This document shows, one piece after another, positions 36,323 to 44,672 of a stretch of 63,105 nt of DNA (position 1 is the stretch's first letter; every line of letters begins with the position of its first letter). The notes below the pieces were generated by a model, which made no database searches, was not told the origin of the DNA, and saw only the letters and a program-made list of their open reading frames with translations. Location: the NCBI RefSeq assembly GCF_001507435.1, contig NZ_LMWH01000247.1, positions 1-63,105 of the forward strand, in the 5' to 3' direction. Made by a program: the position numbers and the translations under genes. This DNA is from Streptomyces sp. NRRL F-5122. Lineage in GTDB: Bacteria; Actinomycetota; Actinomycetes; Streptomycetales; Streptomycetaceae.

Positions 36323-37063
36323 GTGGACGAGTTCCACATCGGAGGTCATGCGGCGACACAACAGATCACCGAGCACCTGCGTCTGCGGCCGGGCATGCGT
36401 GTACTGGACGTGGGGAGCGGACTGGGTGGGCCGGCCCGCCATCTGGTGCAGCAGGCAGACGTCGATGTCACCGGCGTGGACCTCACCGCGGAGTATGTCG
36501 CGGCCGCACGCCGGCTCACCGATCGCGTGGGCCTCGCGGACAGGACGCACTTCGTGCATGGAGATGTGACTGAACTGGCATTTCCCGCAGGGAACTTCGA
36601 CCGTGCGTGGATGCTGCACGTGGGCATGAACGTCGAGGACAAGTCCCGGCTCTTCAATGGGATCGGACGCGTCCTGACCGTCAACGGCCTCTTCATCGTG
36701 TACGACGTCATGTTCCTCGGGGATCCCTCCCTGGTGAGATACCCACTCCCCTGGGCCTCGGAGCCTTCGCACAGCTTCATCGCCGGGCCCGAGCAGTATC
36801 GCGCGTCGCTGAGCTACGCCGGGTTCGAGATCGTGGCCGAGCACGATCGTCGGTCGCAGGGCATCCGGGCACTCCGTGGCCTCCGCACTGCGGTTGCTCA
36901 CCACGAGGGCAGCGCCCCGCAAGGCCCCGGAGCGCCCGACGCGCGACCGGCGTCGGTCAACGTGGCGATGGGCGCAGATGCGTCGACCAAGATCGCGAAC
37001 GTGCTGCAGCACATGGAGGAAGGCCTGCTCGCTCCTACCGAACTGGTCTGCCGTCTGCGGTGA
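36323..37063 (+). CDS. Class I SAM-dependent methyltransferase, possibly 5'-truncated
   Basis: 246 residues from a GTG. Motif I is MRVLDVGSGLGGPARHLV, followed by VTGVDLTAEYVAAARRL, FVHGDVTELAFPAGNFDRAW and a phase of helices ending in AGFEIVAEHD: a UbiE/sterol-methyltransferase-like small-molecule methyltransferase. The conserved text begins before the GTG (LTADELHGVDEFHIGG), there is no ribosome binding site, and the frame is closed by a TGA shortly upstream, so about 10-20 residues may be missing. Catalytic core intact. Substrate unknown. Confidence 0.7.
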   Translation: MDEFHIGGHAATQQITEHLRLRPGMRVLDVGSGLGGPARHLVQQADVDVTGVDLTAEYVAAARRLTDRVGLADRTHFVHGDVTELAFPAGNFDRAWMLHVGMNVEDKSRLFNGIGRVLTVNGLFIVYDVMFLGDPSLVRYPLPWASEPSHSFIAGPEQYRASLSYAGFEIVAEHDRRSQGIRALRGLRTAVAHHEGSAPQGPGAPDARPASVNVAMGADASTKIANVLQHMEEGLLAPTELVCRLR

Positions 37064-37295
37064 CACCACAAGGCGCGCCGCCCGGCTCCAGGCCGTGGGC
37101 AGCGCGGTACATCGATTCCTGCGAAGGCAGCCGATCCGCTCGACCACTGCCTCGGCACCTCACACAGCGGACCCGCCGACCGTTGTCACCGGCCGTGCGC
37201 GAAGCGAGTCGTGGCAATCTCGTATCGAGGCCGTCGGCCACCAGCGCGCTGACGGTTGACCCACACCACGGCCGCTTCGCGCACCGTACTCGTTG

Positions 37296-38522
37296 CTACA
37301 TCTCCGCTCTCGGCGGGGTCGGGATCGCGCCCTGGGTCCGCAGCTCGGCGATCTCGGCGGGGCTGAAGCCCAGCTCGGCGAGGACCTCGTCGTTGTGCTC
37401 GCCCAGGTCCGGCGCACGCTTGGCCGCCACCTTCGGCACCCCGCGCAGATTGATCGGGCTGCTGATGGTCTCCTTCAGATCGCTGACCCCTTCCAGGGGT
37501 ACGACGATGTCGTTGGCGCGCAACTGCGGATCCTGCGCGGCCTCCTCCGGAGTCTGGATGAGGCTGAAGGTGATGCGCTCCCGGTTCAGGGCGTCCTTCC
37601 AGTGGGCGAAGGGCTGAGACCGAAACTCGGCGTCGAGCAGCTCGGTCAGTACGGCGGAATGCTCCACGAAGCCCTCGACGTCGGCGAACCGGGGGTCCTC
37701 GAGCAGCTCCGGGTGCCCGATGACCCGTGTCAGACCTGGCCAGTTCGGGGCTGAGGTGACCAGCATGAACCACTCGCCGTCCGCCGTCCGGTAGGAGTTC
37801 GTCAGCGGGTTGAGCGGCGCCTTCCGGTCGTGCAGCTCGAAAGGCGTGCCATCGGCGAGCGCAGCGGCCACAAGCGTTCCCGTTGCCCAGATACCCGCGG
37901 CGAGCAACGACGTCCCGACGCTGGCCCCTTGTCCCGTCCGCTCACGCCGGTAGAGGGCCGTCACGATCGCCGCGTAGATGGCGACGGCCGCCATGTAGTC
38001 GCCGCTGCCCCAGACGGGCACCGTCGGCGGGGCTCCCGCGTCCCGGGTGGAGGCCAGCAGCCCGCTGCGCGACCATGCGGCGGTCAGGTCGAACCCCGGC
38101 TGCCCCGCATCGGGACCGGCATCCCCGAAGCCCGTGATGTCGGCGTAGACGACCCTCGGGTTCCAGCTCGAGACCTCGTCGTAGCCCAGGTGCAGTTTCT
38201 CGCGTGTGCCGTGCGGAAAGTTGGTGATCACCACGTCGGCCCACTCGACGAGGCGCTTGAGGATCCTTGGGGCCGCAGCGGACTTCAGGTCGATCACCAT
38301 GCCGCGCTTGTTGCGGTTGGCGAGGTGCCAGCTGTAATTGCCCTGTGCGCGTGGACTCGGTGGCACGGAACTCAACCGCCGCTGGGGGTCGCCCTTCCCG
38401 GGAGGTTCGATCTTGATGACGTCCGCCCCGAAGTCGGAGAGAATGGTGGCCGCGGCCGGTGCCGCGATGAAGCTCGAGGCGTCGAGGACCTTCAGGCCGC
38501 TGAAGACGAAGTCGTTGGTCAT
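37296..38522 (-). CDS. CaiB/BaiF-type (class III) CoA transferase
   Basis: 408 residues with the family plan: LKVLDASSFIAAPAAATILS and DFGADVIKIEPPGKGDPQR at the N-terminus, the NRNKRGMVIDL motif, ITGFGDAGPDAGQPGFDLTA carrying the catalytic Asp, and SVGTSLLAAGIWA, LNPLTNSYRTADGEWFML later. It moves CoA between acids. The start ATG is five bases beyond the stop of the acyl-CoA dehydrogenase gene (GGGGTGA serves as ribosome binding site), so the two are cotranscribed and likely work on the same acid: activate it to a thioester, then oxidise it. Confidence 0.9.
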   Translation of the reverse strand: MTNDFVFSGLKVLDASSFIAAPAAATILSDFGADVIKIEPPGKGDPQRRLSSVPPSPRAQGNYSWHLANRNKRGMVIDLKSAAAPRILKRLVEWADVVITNFPHGTREKLHLGYDEVSSWNPRVVYADITGFGDAGPDAGQPGFDLTAAWSRSGLLASTRDAGAPPTVPVWGSGDYMAAVAIYAAIVTALYRRERTGQGASVGTSLLAAGIWATGTLVAAALADGTPFELHDRKAPLNPLTNSYRTADGEWFMLVTSAPNWPGLTRVIGHPELLEDPRFADVEGFVEHSAVLTELLDAEFRSQPFAHWKDALNRERITFSLIQTPEEAAQDPQLRANDIVVPLEGVSDLKETISSPINLRGVPKVAAKRAPDLGEHNDEVLAELGFSPAEIAELRTQGAIPTPPRAEM

Positions 38523-38527
38523 CTCTG

Positions 38528-39754
38528 TCACCCCACGAAGGCGCTCAGGCCGCCGGTCACGGCACGTCCGACGATGAGGGTCTGGATCTCCCGGGTCCCC
38601 TCGTAGGAATAGAGCGCCTCCGCGTCGGCCACGAACCGGCCGACCTTGTAGTCGAGGACGATGCCGTTGCCTGCCAGCAGTTCCCGGGCCCATCCCACAC
38701 TCTCGCGCATCCGCACCGTGCAGTAGGCCTTCGCCAGCGCGGACTGCTCGTCCCTGAAGACCCCGGCGTCCTGCAACCGGGCCAGTCGCGTCACCATCCC
38801 GCACGAGGCCGTCGCATTGCCCAGCATCTTCACCAACAGGTCCTGCACGAGCTGAAAACTCCCGATCGGGCGCCCGAACTGCTCACGTTCCTTCGCGTAC
38901 TGCAGCGCGATCTCATAGGCGCCGAACATCACTCCCACCGCTTGCCACGCCACCCCGCTGCGCGTCTTGCGCAGGATCTGGGCAGTGTCCTTGAACGTGT
39001 TCGCGTTCTGCAGCCGGTTGGTCTCAGGGACGCGGCAGCCGTCGAGGACGATGTCGGCGTTCTGCACGATCCGCAGCGCCATCTTGTGCTCGATCTTGGT
39101 CGCGGTGAACCCCGGAGTGTCCTTCTCCACAACGAAGCCGAGCACGTGATCGGTCTCGACGTCGCGGGCCCAGACGACGACCAGATCGGCGAACGTGGCG
39201 TTCCCGATCCACCGTTTGGCTCCGTCGAGGATCCACCCGTCCCCGTCGCGGCGCGCGGTCGTCTTCAGGCCGCCGGCCACGTCCGAGCCGCCGTGGGGTT
39301 CGGTCAATGCGAAGGCGCCGACCTTCTCCAGCCGGCTCATCGCGGGCAGCCACCGCCGCTTCTGTTCGTCGGAACCGCAGGCGAGGATGGTCCCTATGGC
39401 CAGACCGGCATGCGCGCCGAAGAACGTGGCCAGAGATGCGTCGGCGTGCCCGAACTCCAAGGCGATGAAGCCCGCGAAAAGGTTGCTGGGCTGTGACTGC
39501 GTGGAGTCCGGGTCGGCCCAGTCCATGAGGCCGAGCTTCCCGAAGCCCTCGACCAGCTGAAAGGGGAACTCGGCCCGGGCCCAGTAGTCGTCGACGATCG
39601 GGGCGGCCTGCGTCCGGAGGAACTCGCGGATGGACTCGATCTTCTCGCGTTCCGCGGCCGAGAGCAGCTCCGCATAGGCGTAGAAGTCGGCCGGCAGCAG
39701 CCCCTTGCCCAGGTAGGGACCGGACGGTGCCGGCAAAGCCGTGGTGTCGCTCAT
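38528..39754 (-). CDS. Acyl-CoA dehydrogenase, glutaryl-CoA dehydrogenase-like subgroup
   Basis: 408 residues. FAD-binding segments FALTEPHGGSDVAGGLKTTA and WIGNATFADLVVVWARD, substrate loop KMALRIVQNADIVLDGCRVP, and SYEGTREIQTLIVGRAVTG holding the catalytic Glu at the glutaryl-CoA dehydrogenase position. The segment where true glutaryl-CoA dehydrogenases carry the carboxylate-binding Arg reads HADASLATFF here, so the substrate may not be a dicarboxylate (inference from memory of the family). GGGAG precedes the ATG at 39754. First gene of an operon with a CoA transferase. Confidence 0.88.
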   Translation of the reverse strand: MSDTTALPAPSGPYLGKGLLPADFYAYAELLSAAEREKIESIREFLRTQAAPIVDDYWARAEFPFQLVEGFGKLGLMDWADPDSTQSQPSNLFAGFIALEFGHADASLATFFGAHAGLAIGTILACGSDEQKRRWLPAMSRLEKVGAFALTEPHGGSDVAGGLKTTARRDGDGWILDGAKRWIGNATFADLVVVWARDVETDHVLGFVVEKDTPGFTATKIEHKMALRIVQNADIVLDGCRVPETNRLQNANTFKDTAQILRKTRSGVAWQAVGVMFGAYEIALQYAKEREQFGRPIGSFQLVQDLLVKMLGNATASCGMVTRLARLQDAGVFRDEQSALAKAYCTVRMRESVGWARELLAGNGIVLDYKVGRFVADAEALYSYEGTREIQTLIVGRAVTGGLSAFVG

Positions 39755-40043
39755 CGCAGTCTCCCTCAAACAGACGCTGTCAGGACGCGCTCGGTGGCTC
39801 GCTCGTGCGCGCGCTGCCGCCCGCCGTGTCGGTTCTGTACTGCGATTGAACGTCGATTCGCGCCCGATACCCCGAACCCACGCCGCCGACGGGTCCCGCT
39901 GCCACTCCGGACCACCCCGTCAGCCCGACACAGCCCGGCGCGAGCGGGACCGGAACACCGCTGGGCACGGGCCCGTCCTGGTCCGCTGCACTCACGTCGG
40001 TGGGCAGTCAGCGGCATGTGTGAGTGTCATCGCCGTGCGTCCG

Positions 40044-40181
40044 TCAGCCGGTGCAGAAGTCGACGGTGACGGGGCTGCCGGAGCAGTTGGTCCGACGGCT
40101 GGCGCGGATGGACGAATCGGCGAAGGCACGGAACTGCAGCTTGGTCCCCACCCCGCCGACCGTGGCGGCGGTGTTGTCCAT
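40044..40181 (-). CDS. 45-residue small protein with a Ser/Thr/Cys-containing C-terminus
   Basis: ATG at 40181 with AAGGAC seven bases upstream; product starts MDNTAATVGGVGTKLQFRAF, continues ADSSIRASRRTNC and ends SGSPVTVDFCTG. Forty-two of 45 codons end in G or C, far above the surroundings, which argues for a real gene. The first part has a Gly-Gly, the end has two Cys with several Ser/Thr, as in a modified peptide precursor or a secreted microprotein, but there is no modifying enzyme, protease or transporter beside it. I do not recognise a family. Confidence 0.5.
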   Translation of the reverse strand: MDNTAATVGGVGTKLQFRAFADSSIRASRRTNCSGSPVTVDFCTG

Positions 40182-40553
40182 GACGGCTGTCCTTCACCAC
40201 GTACTGTCGGCACGCCGCAGTGGCCGGTCCGACCACCCGGACAGCCTCCGCCGTACGGCCCTCCCCGAGGGTGACGACCACCGGGTCCCGATGCCGGCGG
40301 GGTCTTCGGCGGTGTCCTCACAGGCCTCGGACACGGCAGACACACTCGGCCGAGCGTGGGTCTCGGCGTCGCCGCACTGCGGGAGTCAAAGGGCATGGAC
40401 TCGGGCTGCTTGTCCTGCTGTACCACCTGCGACGAGGAGGACACCCGGATGAATGTCGCGAGGAGTTCACGCGTCCCGACCAACCCGGCCAGTCCCCACT
40501 TGGCGACCTGTATGAGGGCCGGGGTTGACTCCTCTTATCGACAGTTACTTCAA
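40182..40553. other. Probable coding remnant upstream of the small protein
   Basis: On the minus strand VTLGEGRTAEAVRVVGPATA then ACRQYVVKDS (about 40170-40275) has strong codon bias but no start; a match-like extension lies one frame over. On the plus strand a frame at 40395 starts MDSGCLSCCTTCDEED. I see fragments rather than an intact gene. Confidence 0.3.
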
Positions 40554-40575
40554 TTTCACAACTAAACTTGTAAAA
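40554..40575. promoter_or_regulatory. AT-rich inverted repeat in front of the broken MFS gene
   Basis: TTTCACAA, six bases, TTGTAAAA: seven of eight bases paired, in one of the few AT-rich spots of the window, 31 bases before the ATG. Looks like a MarR/HxlR operator whose regulator is no longer beside it. Confidence 0.5.
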
Positions 40576-40605
40576 GTGCAGTACGCGCGCCTTACGGTCT
40601 TGGCC

Positions 40606-41724
40606 ATGAGCAAACAAAGCCAGGTGACCGACCCTGTTCAGGCGCCCGAACGGGCCGGCACGGGCAGTCCGCACATGATCCTCGCAATCCTGTCGCTCGC
40701 CGCGTTCATGGCGAGCTTGGACGTCTTCATCGTGAACGTCGCCTTCGACAAGATCGGCGAGAGCTTCGAGGGATCGTCGCTCGGTGACGTGAGCCGCCGT
40801 GCTGGGCGGCATTCTGGTCACCGCGAGCTGGCGATGGGTGTTCCTGGTGAATCTGCCGGTGGGGATCATCGCGCTGGTGGCGGCCGCCCGCGCCGTCCCG
40901 GACTCACGTGACTCCCAGGTCTCCAGGCTTCCCGACCTGGCCGGCGCCGGCCTGCTCACGACAGGCATCGGGACCCTCGCGTTGGCACTGGTCAAGGGCG
41001 GCGACTGGGGCTGGGGGGACGGCAGGACGATTGCTTCGTTCATCGTCGCGGCTCTGCTCCTGGCGGGATTCGTCCGGCGGGCCGAGCGCCGTCCGGCACC
41101 GGTGGTCGAACCCGATCCCTACCGTGTCCGCAGCTTCGCCGCCGCCAACGTGGCCATGATCACCTTCAGCATCGGCTTCGCAGGCCACCTCCTGACCGTG
41201 GTGCTCTGGATGCAAAACGTCTGGCACTGGTCGACGATCACTACCGGCCTCGCCGTGGCACCCGGTCCCGCGATCGTCCCCGTCGTCACGGTGCTGGTGC
41301 AGCGCTACGGCCGCCGTGTCCACCCCGCTGTGCTCACGGCTGTCTGGCCTTCGCAGCCGGCATCACCATGACCCTCGCACTCGCCGGCCCGAACGGCTCG
41401 AACCATGCGAGGGAGTTGCTGCCCGGCCAACTCGTCTCGGGAGTCGGCATCGGGCTGGCGCTGCCGACCCTGCTGTCCTCCGCGACCGCAGGACTGCCGG
41501 CACACCGGACCTCGACCGGCAGTGGTGTCATCAACATGACCCGCCAGATCGGCTTTGTTCTCGGCGTCAGCATCGTCGTCGCGATCCTCGGCGTACCCAG
41601 CACCTACACGACCACTCACGATGCGTTCGTACACGGTTGGTGGACCCTGACGGTCATCGAACTGGTCGCCGCGGTCGCCTGCCTCGGGCTGCTCGACCGA
41701 CGAACGCGACCGACCGGCACGTGA
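40606..41724 (+). pseudogene. DHA2-type (EmrB/QacA) MFS transporter, internally deleted and frameshifted
   Basis: The start is intact (LAAFMASLDVFIVNVAFDKI, helix 1). After GESFEGSSLGDVS the next helices 2-4 are missing and the match resumes in another frame with GGILVTASWRWVFLVNLPVG (helix 6 region), runs through VALLQ-type loops to VAPGPAIVPVVTVLVQRYG, loses another piece, and resumes in a third frame with LLPGQLVSGVGIGLALPTLL and SGVINMTRQIGFVLGVSIVV. The reading frame therefore breaks near 40780-40800 and 41340-41370. Not functional; once probably a drug exporter controlled from the inverted repeat at 40554. Confidence 0.85.
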
Positions 41725-41922
41725 AGGGGGCCACGACCGATCGCTTTGCACTTGAGCCGCACGACCGCCGCAGGCACGGAGAACTACGGACCGACGCACC
41801 CATGGCAGGCATGAGGAGGCCTCCTCGGAGGCCGCACCTCGTCAGCCTCAACGGGCGCACCCCTCGTCGGCCTCCCCAGCCGAACTCCGCTAGCTCCGCA
41901 GAGGCGTCCACGCTTCAGCCGA

Positions 41923-42459
41923 TCACGTCAGTTCATCCGGCACCGGTGCGCCGAGATGACGCAGGAGAGCCCCGACCTTGCGGTCCAACTCCCGCCCCAC
42001 TTCGGTGATCTCGGGTCGACCGAGTACCGCGACCGTGTCACTGGGGCGATCGATCGCAAACAACGCCTCCCCCGAGGGAGACTCGTGGATCGTAGTACGC
42101 AAGGGGACGTAGAGAAGAGCCCCCGCGTCATGCCGGTACATGCGCTCGGCGATGACATGATTGCCCATCAGGTACTCGGTGCAGCGGGCGTGATCGCCGG
42201 CCACGCCGAACAACGGCTGGGCGTCGAACTTCCAAAAGATCATGAATCCCAAGGGAGCGTTCTCGTCGGCGAGATCCTGAACCGCGCTCCACGGCGCCTG
42301 CACCGTGACCAGATCAAAGGTGCGCCGGTAGTCAAGGGGAGGGACCGCCTGTTCGTAGCGTGCTCGAAACTGCTCGTAATCCTCTTCGACCGCAATCTCC
42401 AGCCGGGCGACAGAGCGAGCAAGCGCGAGCGTCGCGGGGTGCGTCGTCGTGCCGACCAT
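41923..42459 (-). CDS. DUF302-like domain protein
   Basis: 178 residues. The N-terminal helix TLALARSVARLEIAVEEDYE is followed by a DUF302-like alpha/beta core: VPPLDYRRTFDLVTVQAPWS, LGFMIFWKFDAQPLFGVAGD, CTEYLMGNHVIAERMYRHDA, LLYVPLRTTIHESPSGEALF. The domain binds small ligands in related proteins, but the role is unknown. ATG 42459 has GGGAG eight bases upstream. A strong inverted repeat lies 21 bases before the start. Confidence 0.75.
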   Translation of the reverse strand: MVGTTTHPATLALARSVARLEIAVEEDYEQFRARYEQAVPPLDYRRTFDLVTVQAPWSAVQDLADENAPLGFMIFWKFDAQPLFGVAGDHARCTEYLMGNHVIAERMYRHDAGALLYVPLRTTIHESPSGEALFAIDRPSDTVAVLGRPEITEVGRELDRKVGALLRHLGAPVPDELT

Positions 42460-42479
42460 GACCTGCTCCCTTCTCGCTT

Positions 42480-42505
42480 CCGTTCTAAAAGCCAAGGTAG
42501 AACGG
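42480..42505. promoter_or_regulatory. Inverted repeat upstream of the DUF302-like gene
   Basis: CCGTTCTA, ten bases, TAGAACGG: perfect eight-base arms directly upstream of the ribosome binding site of the gene at 41923-42459. An operator is likely; no regulator gene is adjacent. The remaining sequence to 42744 holds nothing I can name. Confidence 0.55.
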
Positions 42506-42744
42506 CGGCGAGATTGCGCAACCGAAGCCTCCCTTGCGCCGACTGCCCCGGCGGGGCACCCGTTCACACTGGAGGAAGGAGCACCGTGTGCAACCGAACA
42601 AACACGCAGGATGACTGACCGGGTCGTTCTCAACGGCCAAACAGTACGGACAGCCGCGCCCCGCTGTGCGCCACCCCGTGGATGGCAGGAACGACACCGC
42701 GGGACCAAAGCTCCGACGTGCACGGATTCCGAAGGGGCGCCTGA

Positions 42745-43257
42745 TCAGTTGGGTACGCCCAGGTCCTCACGCATGATCCGGCGCATGGCAGTGAGTGCCA
42801 GCTCTGCGGCCTTCAGGTCGACCAGTGCCTGCTCCGCGGTTTCACCTTCCCCGGCGAGACCGCGGTCGATGCGCTTGGCGGTGGCGTCGATCGCCGCCAG
42901 GACGACGTTCAACTCGCGAGATGCCCGGAGCACCGCTTCAGGGACGACCATCTGGGACTCGGCATAGCGATCCCTGTAGTCACGCCGCGCCTCCTCGACC
43001 TGGGCGCGGTCCTCGTCGCTGTAGACCCCGTCCCGCATACGGTGCAGGGCATCCTTCAGCATGGTGTGGAAGTGGCGGGAGGCGCGGTTCATCGCGGTGT
43101 ATGCCGCGCGCCGATCCTCGAAGGTGCGTCTTCTTTCCTCGACGCGTGATTCCTCGGCACGTTGGCGCTTCGTCGTCCAATTCGCGATCACGGGCGCCAG
43201 AAGCGTGCCGAGCACTCCGACGACGGCAGTGACCATGGCGGCAGTCGTGGCTCCCAT
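42745..43257 (-). CDS. Hypothetical protein with N-terminal membrane anchor and long helices
   Basis: 170 residues: TTAAMVTAVVGVLGTLLAPV is a single membrane helix, then a highly charged helical region (KRQRAEESRVEERRRTFEDR and RRAAYTAMNRASRHFHTML) to the end (AMRRIMREDLGVPN). This build, one helix followed by a long cytoplasmic coiled coil, is widespread in Streptomyces and has no known role. ATG 43257 rather than the upstream start at 43305 is used because it begins the helix. A similar C-terminal motif recurs at 44475. Confidence 0.7.
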   Translation of the reverse strand: MGATTAAMVTAVVGVLGTLLAPVIANWTTKRQRAEESRVEERRRTFEDRRAAYTAMNRASRHFHTMLKDALHRMRDGVYSDEDRAQVEEARRDYRDRYAESQMVVPEAVLRASRELNVVLAAIDATAKRIDRGLAGEGETAEQALVDLKAAELALTAMRRIMREDLGVPN

Positions 43258-43487
43258 GTGCGCGACCCTAGCCGCTCGTGAACACCCGCTTCTACACCGC
43301 GACATGCAACCCGTCGGTCGACGGAACGACGAGTTGGGCGGACGCTACGCGTTCACTTCGCGCCCCCTCGCGGCCGGGGCAGCGTGTCCGCTTCCTCAGC
43401 CGGGGCACAACACCGATCGGGTCGGAGAGCCGGCGGCCTCTGCGGAACTCCGGAGTGCCCGGACATACACCCCAGGTCTTCCGGCAA

Positions 43488-43784
43488 TCAGAGATCCGAC
43501 TTCACGGCCTCGATCGAGACACCGTGCCTGCTCAGGTATCCCCGTATGCGCATGTCCCAGAAGTAGCCGGTCAGAAACACGACACAACCCAAGGCGAGCC
43601 CGCCGCCGAGGATGACGATCTTCCCCTCGCCGCTGACGAAGGTCCAGACCGTCACTCCGACACCCAGCAGGGCCAGCACGACCCCCATGACCCTCCGTAC
43701 CCGCGCCTGAGAGAGCTCCGTTCTGATCTCCACCTGCAAGCCGGTGTCATCGGGTGCGGCCCGTTCGGTCCCTCGTTCGCCCAC
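43488..43784 (-). CDS. Small membrane protein with two helices
   Basis: About 98 residues from a GTG at 43784: a polar N-terminus, VRRVMGVVLALLGVGVTVWT and VILGGGLALGCVVFLTGYFW as two membrane helices, then the basic tail DMRIRGYLSRHGVSIEAV. The start is uncertain: the frame stays open to 43853, but the sequence there lacks coding character. No family recognised. Confidence 0.55.
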   Translation of the reverse strand: MGERGTERAAPDDTGLQVEIRTELSQARVRRVMGVVLALLGVGVTVWTFVSGEGKIVILGGGLALGCVVFLTGYFWDMRIRGYLSRHGVSIEAVKSDL

Positions 43785-43941
43785 CGCTTCATGTGCCCCC
43801 TGTAATCGATGGCGCAGGGACAGTACACCGGGCGCCGCGGCAGCAACCCCCACACATACGATCTGTCACTCAATCTTCGGTGAGATGCGCCTATTGTTCG
43901 CCGACAAGTCAGCCGGTTGAGGGGCCGTAAAGGAAGCAGCC

Positions 43942-44388
43942 TTACTGCTCCGAAGTATCGGCAGCGGCGCGGCTTGCCAGGCGTTCATAGCGCTGCCTGG
44001 CCGCTTGCGGCGTGCCGAGCCCAAGCCCGAAGGCGATCTCCTGCCAGGTCATACCGCGTCCTCGTGCCATCTGGAGGAGTCCGGTCTCGAGTTCGTCCAT
44101 CTCTCCGCGCACCAGCGGGACGAGGGTCAACGCGGCGGTGATGTCGGCATGGTCCACCGCCGGTTCACCGTCATCGGGTTGCGCGGCCCCACTGAGCAGG
44201 AACGACACGAGCCTGACGGCCTCATGCGGCCCGACGACCAAAGGATGAACCTGCCGGCGGCGTTGCTCGTCGGTGGCGGCGTGCCGCTCGGAGATGCGCG
44301 ACAGGGACGCGTAAACGCGGTGCGCTCGAGCCTGTTCCGGCTGCGGAGGTGTGAAGGGGTCGGTGTGCTCATCGGGAGTGGACGACAT
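43942..44388 (-). CDS. Small helix-turn-helix protein
   Basis: 148 residues, helical: RAHRVYASLSRISERHAATD, LETGLLQMARGRGMTWQEIA then FGLGLGTPQAARQRYERLAS near the C-terminus, which reads as a helix-turn-helix. ATG 44388 coincides with the expected transcript start of a TTGACA/CATGCT promoter, so translation is probably leaderless. Likely a DNA-binding regulator; its target is unknown. Confidence 0.7.
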   Translation of the reverse strand: MSSTPDEHTDPFTPPQPEQARAHRVYASLSRISERHAATDEQRRRQVHPLVVGPHEAVRLVSFLLSGAAQPDDGEPAVDHADITAALTLVPLVRGEMDELETGLLQMARGRGMTWQEIAFGLGLGTPQAARQRYERLASRAAADTSEQ

Positions 44389-44394
44389 GACACG

Positions 44395-44424
44395 AGCATG
44401 AGGCAGCGCATGAATCGATGTCAA
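44395..44424 (-). promoter_or_regulatory. Promoter for the helix-turn-helix gene
   Basis: Minus strand: TTGACA at 44424-44419, an 18-base spacer, CATGCT at 44400-44395, and the ATG seven bases on. A near-consensus housekeeping promoter feeding a leaderless message. Confidence 0.55.
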
Positions 44425-44474
44425 CACGGTGTTTTAAACGAGTCGTTCAAGCCCGCCTTGCCGTGGGGACACCC

Positions 44475-44660
44475 TTACTGGATCCCCAGTGGCCCGACGC
44501 CCAGGGCTTCACGCATGAGGCGCCGCATCTCCGCCATGGCCGTACGCCGATGTGCTGTCAGGGACGCTTCCTCGGCGGAGCCGACCGCCGTTCCCCGAGC
44601 GTGGGCATCACGAAGCTCGCACATTCCGTCCATGCGGAGCCCAACGTCCGGATGTGCCAC
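44475..44660 (-). pseudogene. Possible remnant related to the charged-helix protein at 42745
   Basis: A 61-residue frame ending AEMRRLMREALGVGPLGIQ, close to the ending AMRRIMREDLGVPN of the protein encoded at 42745-43257; the part before it (MAHPDVGLRMDGMCELRDAH) shows no match. It could be the tail of a decayed paralogue or a small gene. Weak support. Confidence 0.25.
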
Positions 44661-44672
44661 CGCCTCCGGCGG

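Noticed and set aside
40044..40181. Class III lanthipeptide locus
   Set aside because: One Ser-X2-Thr-X3-Cys spacing is present, but no LanKC-type enzyme, transporter or second labionin motif lies nearby, so I kept it as an unassigned small protein.
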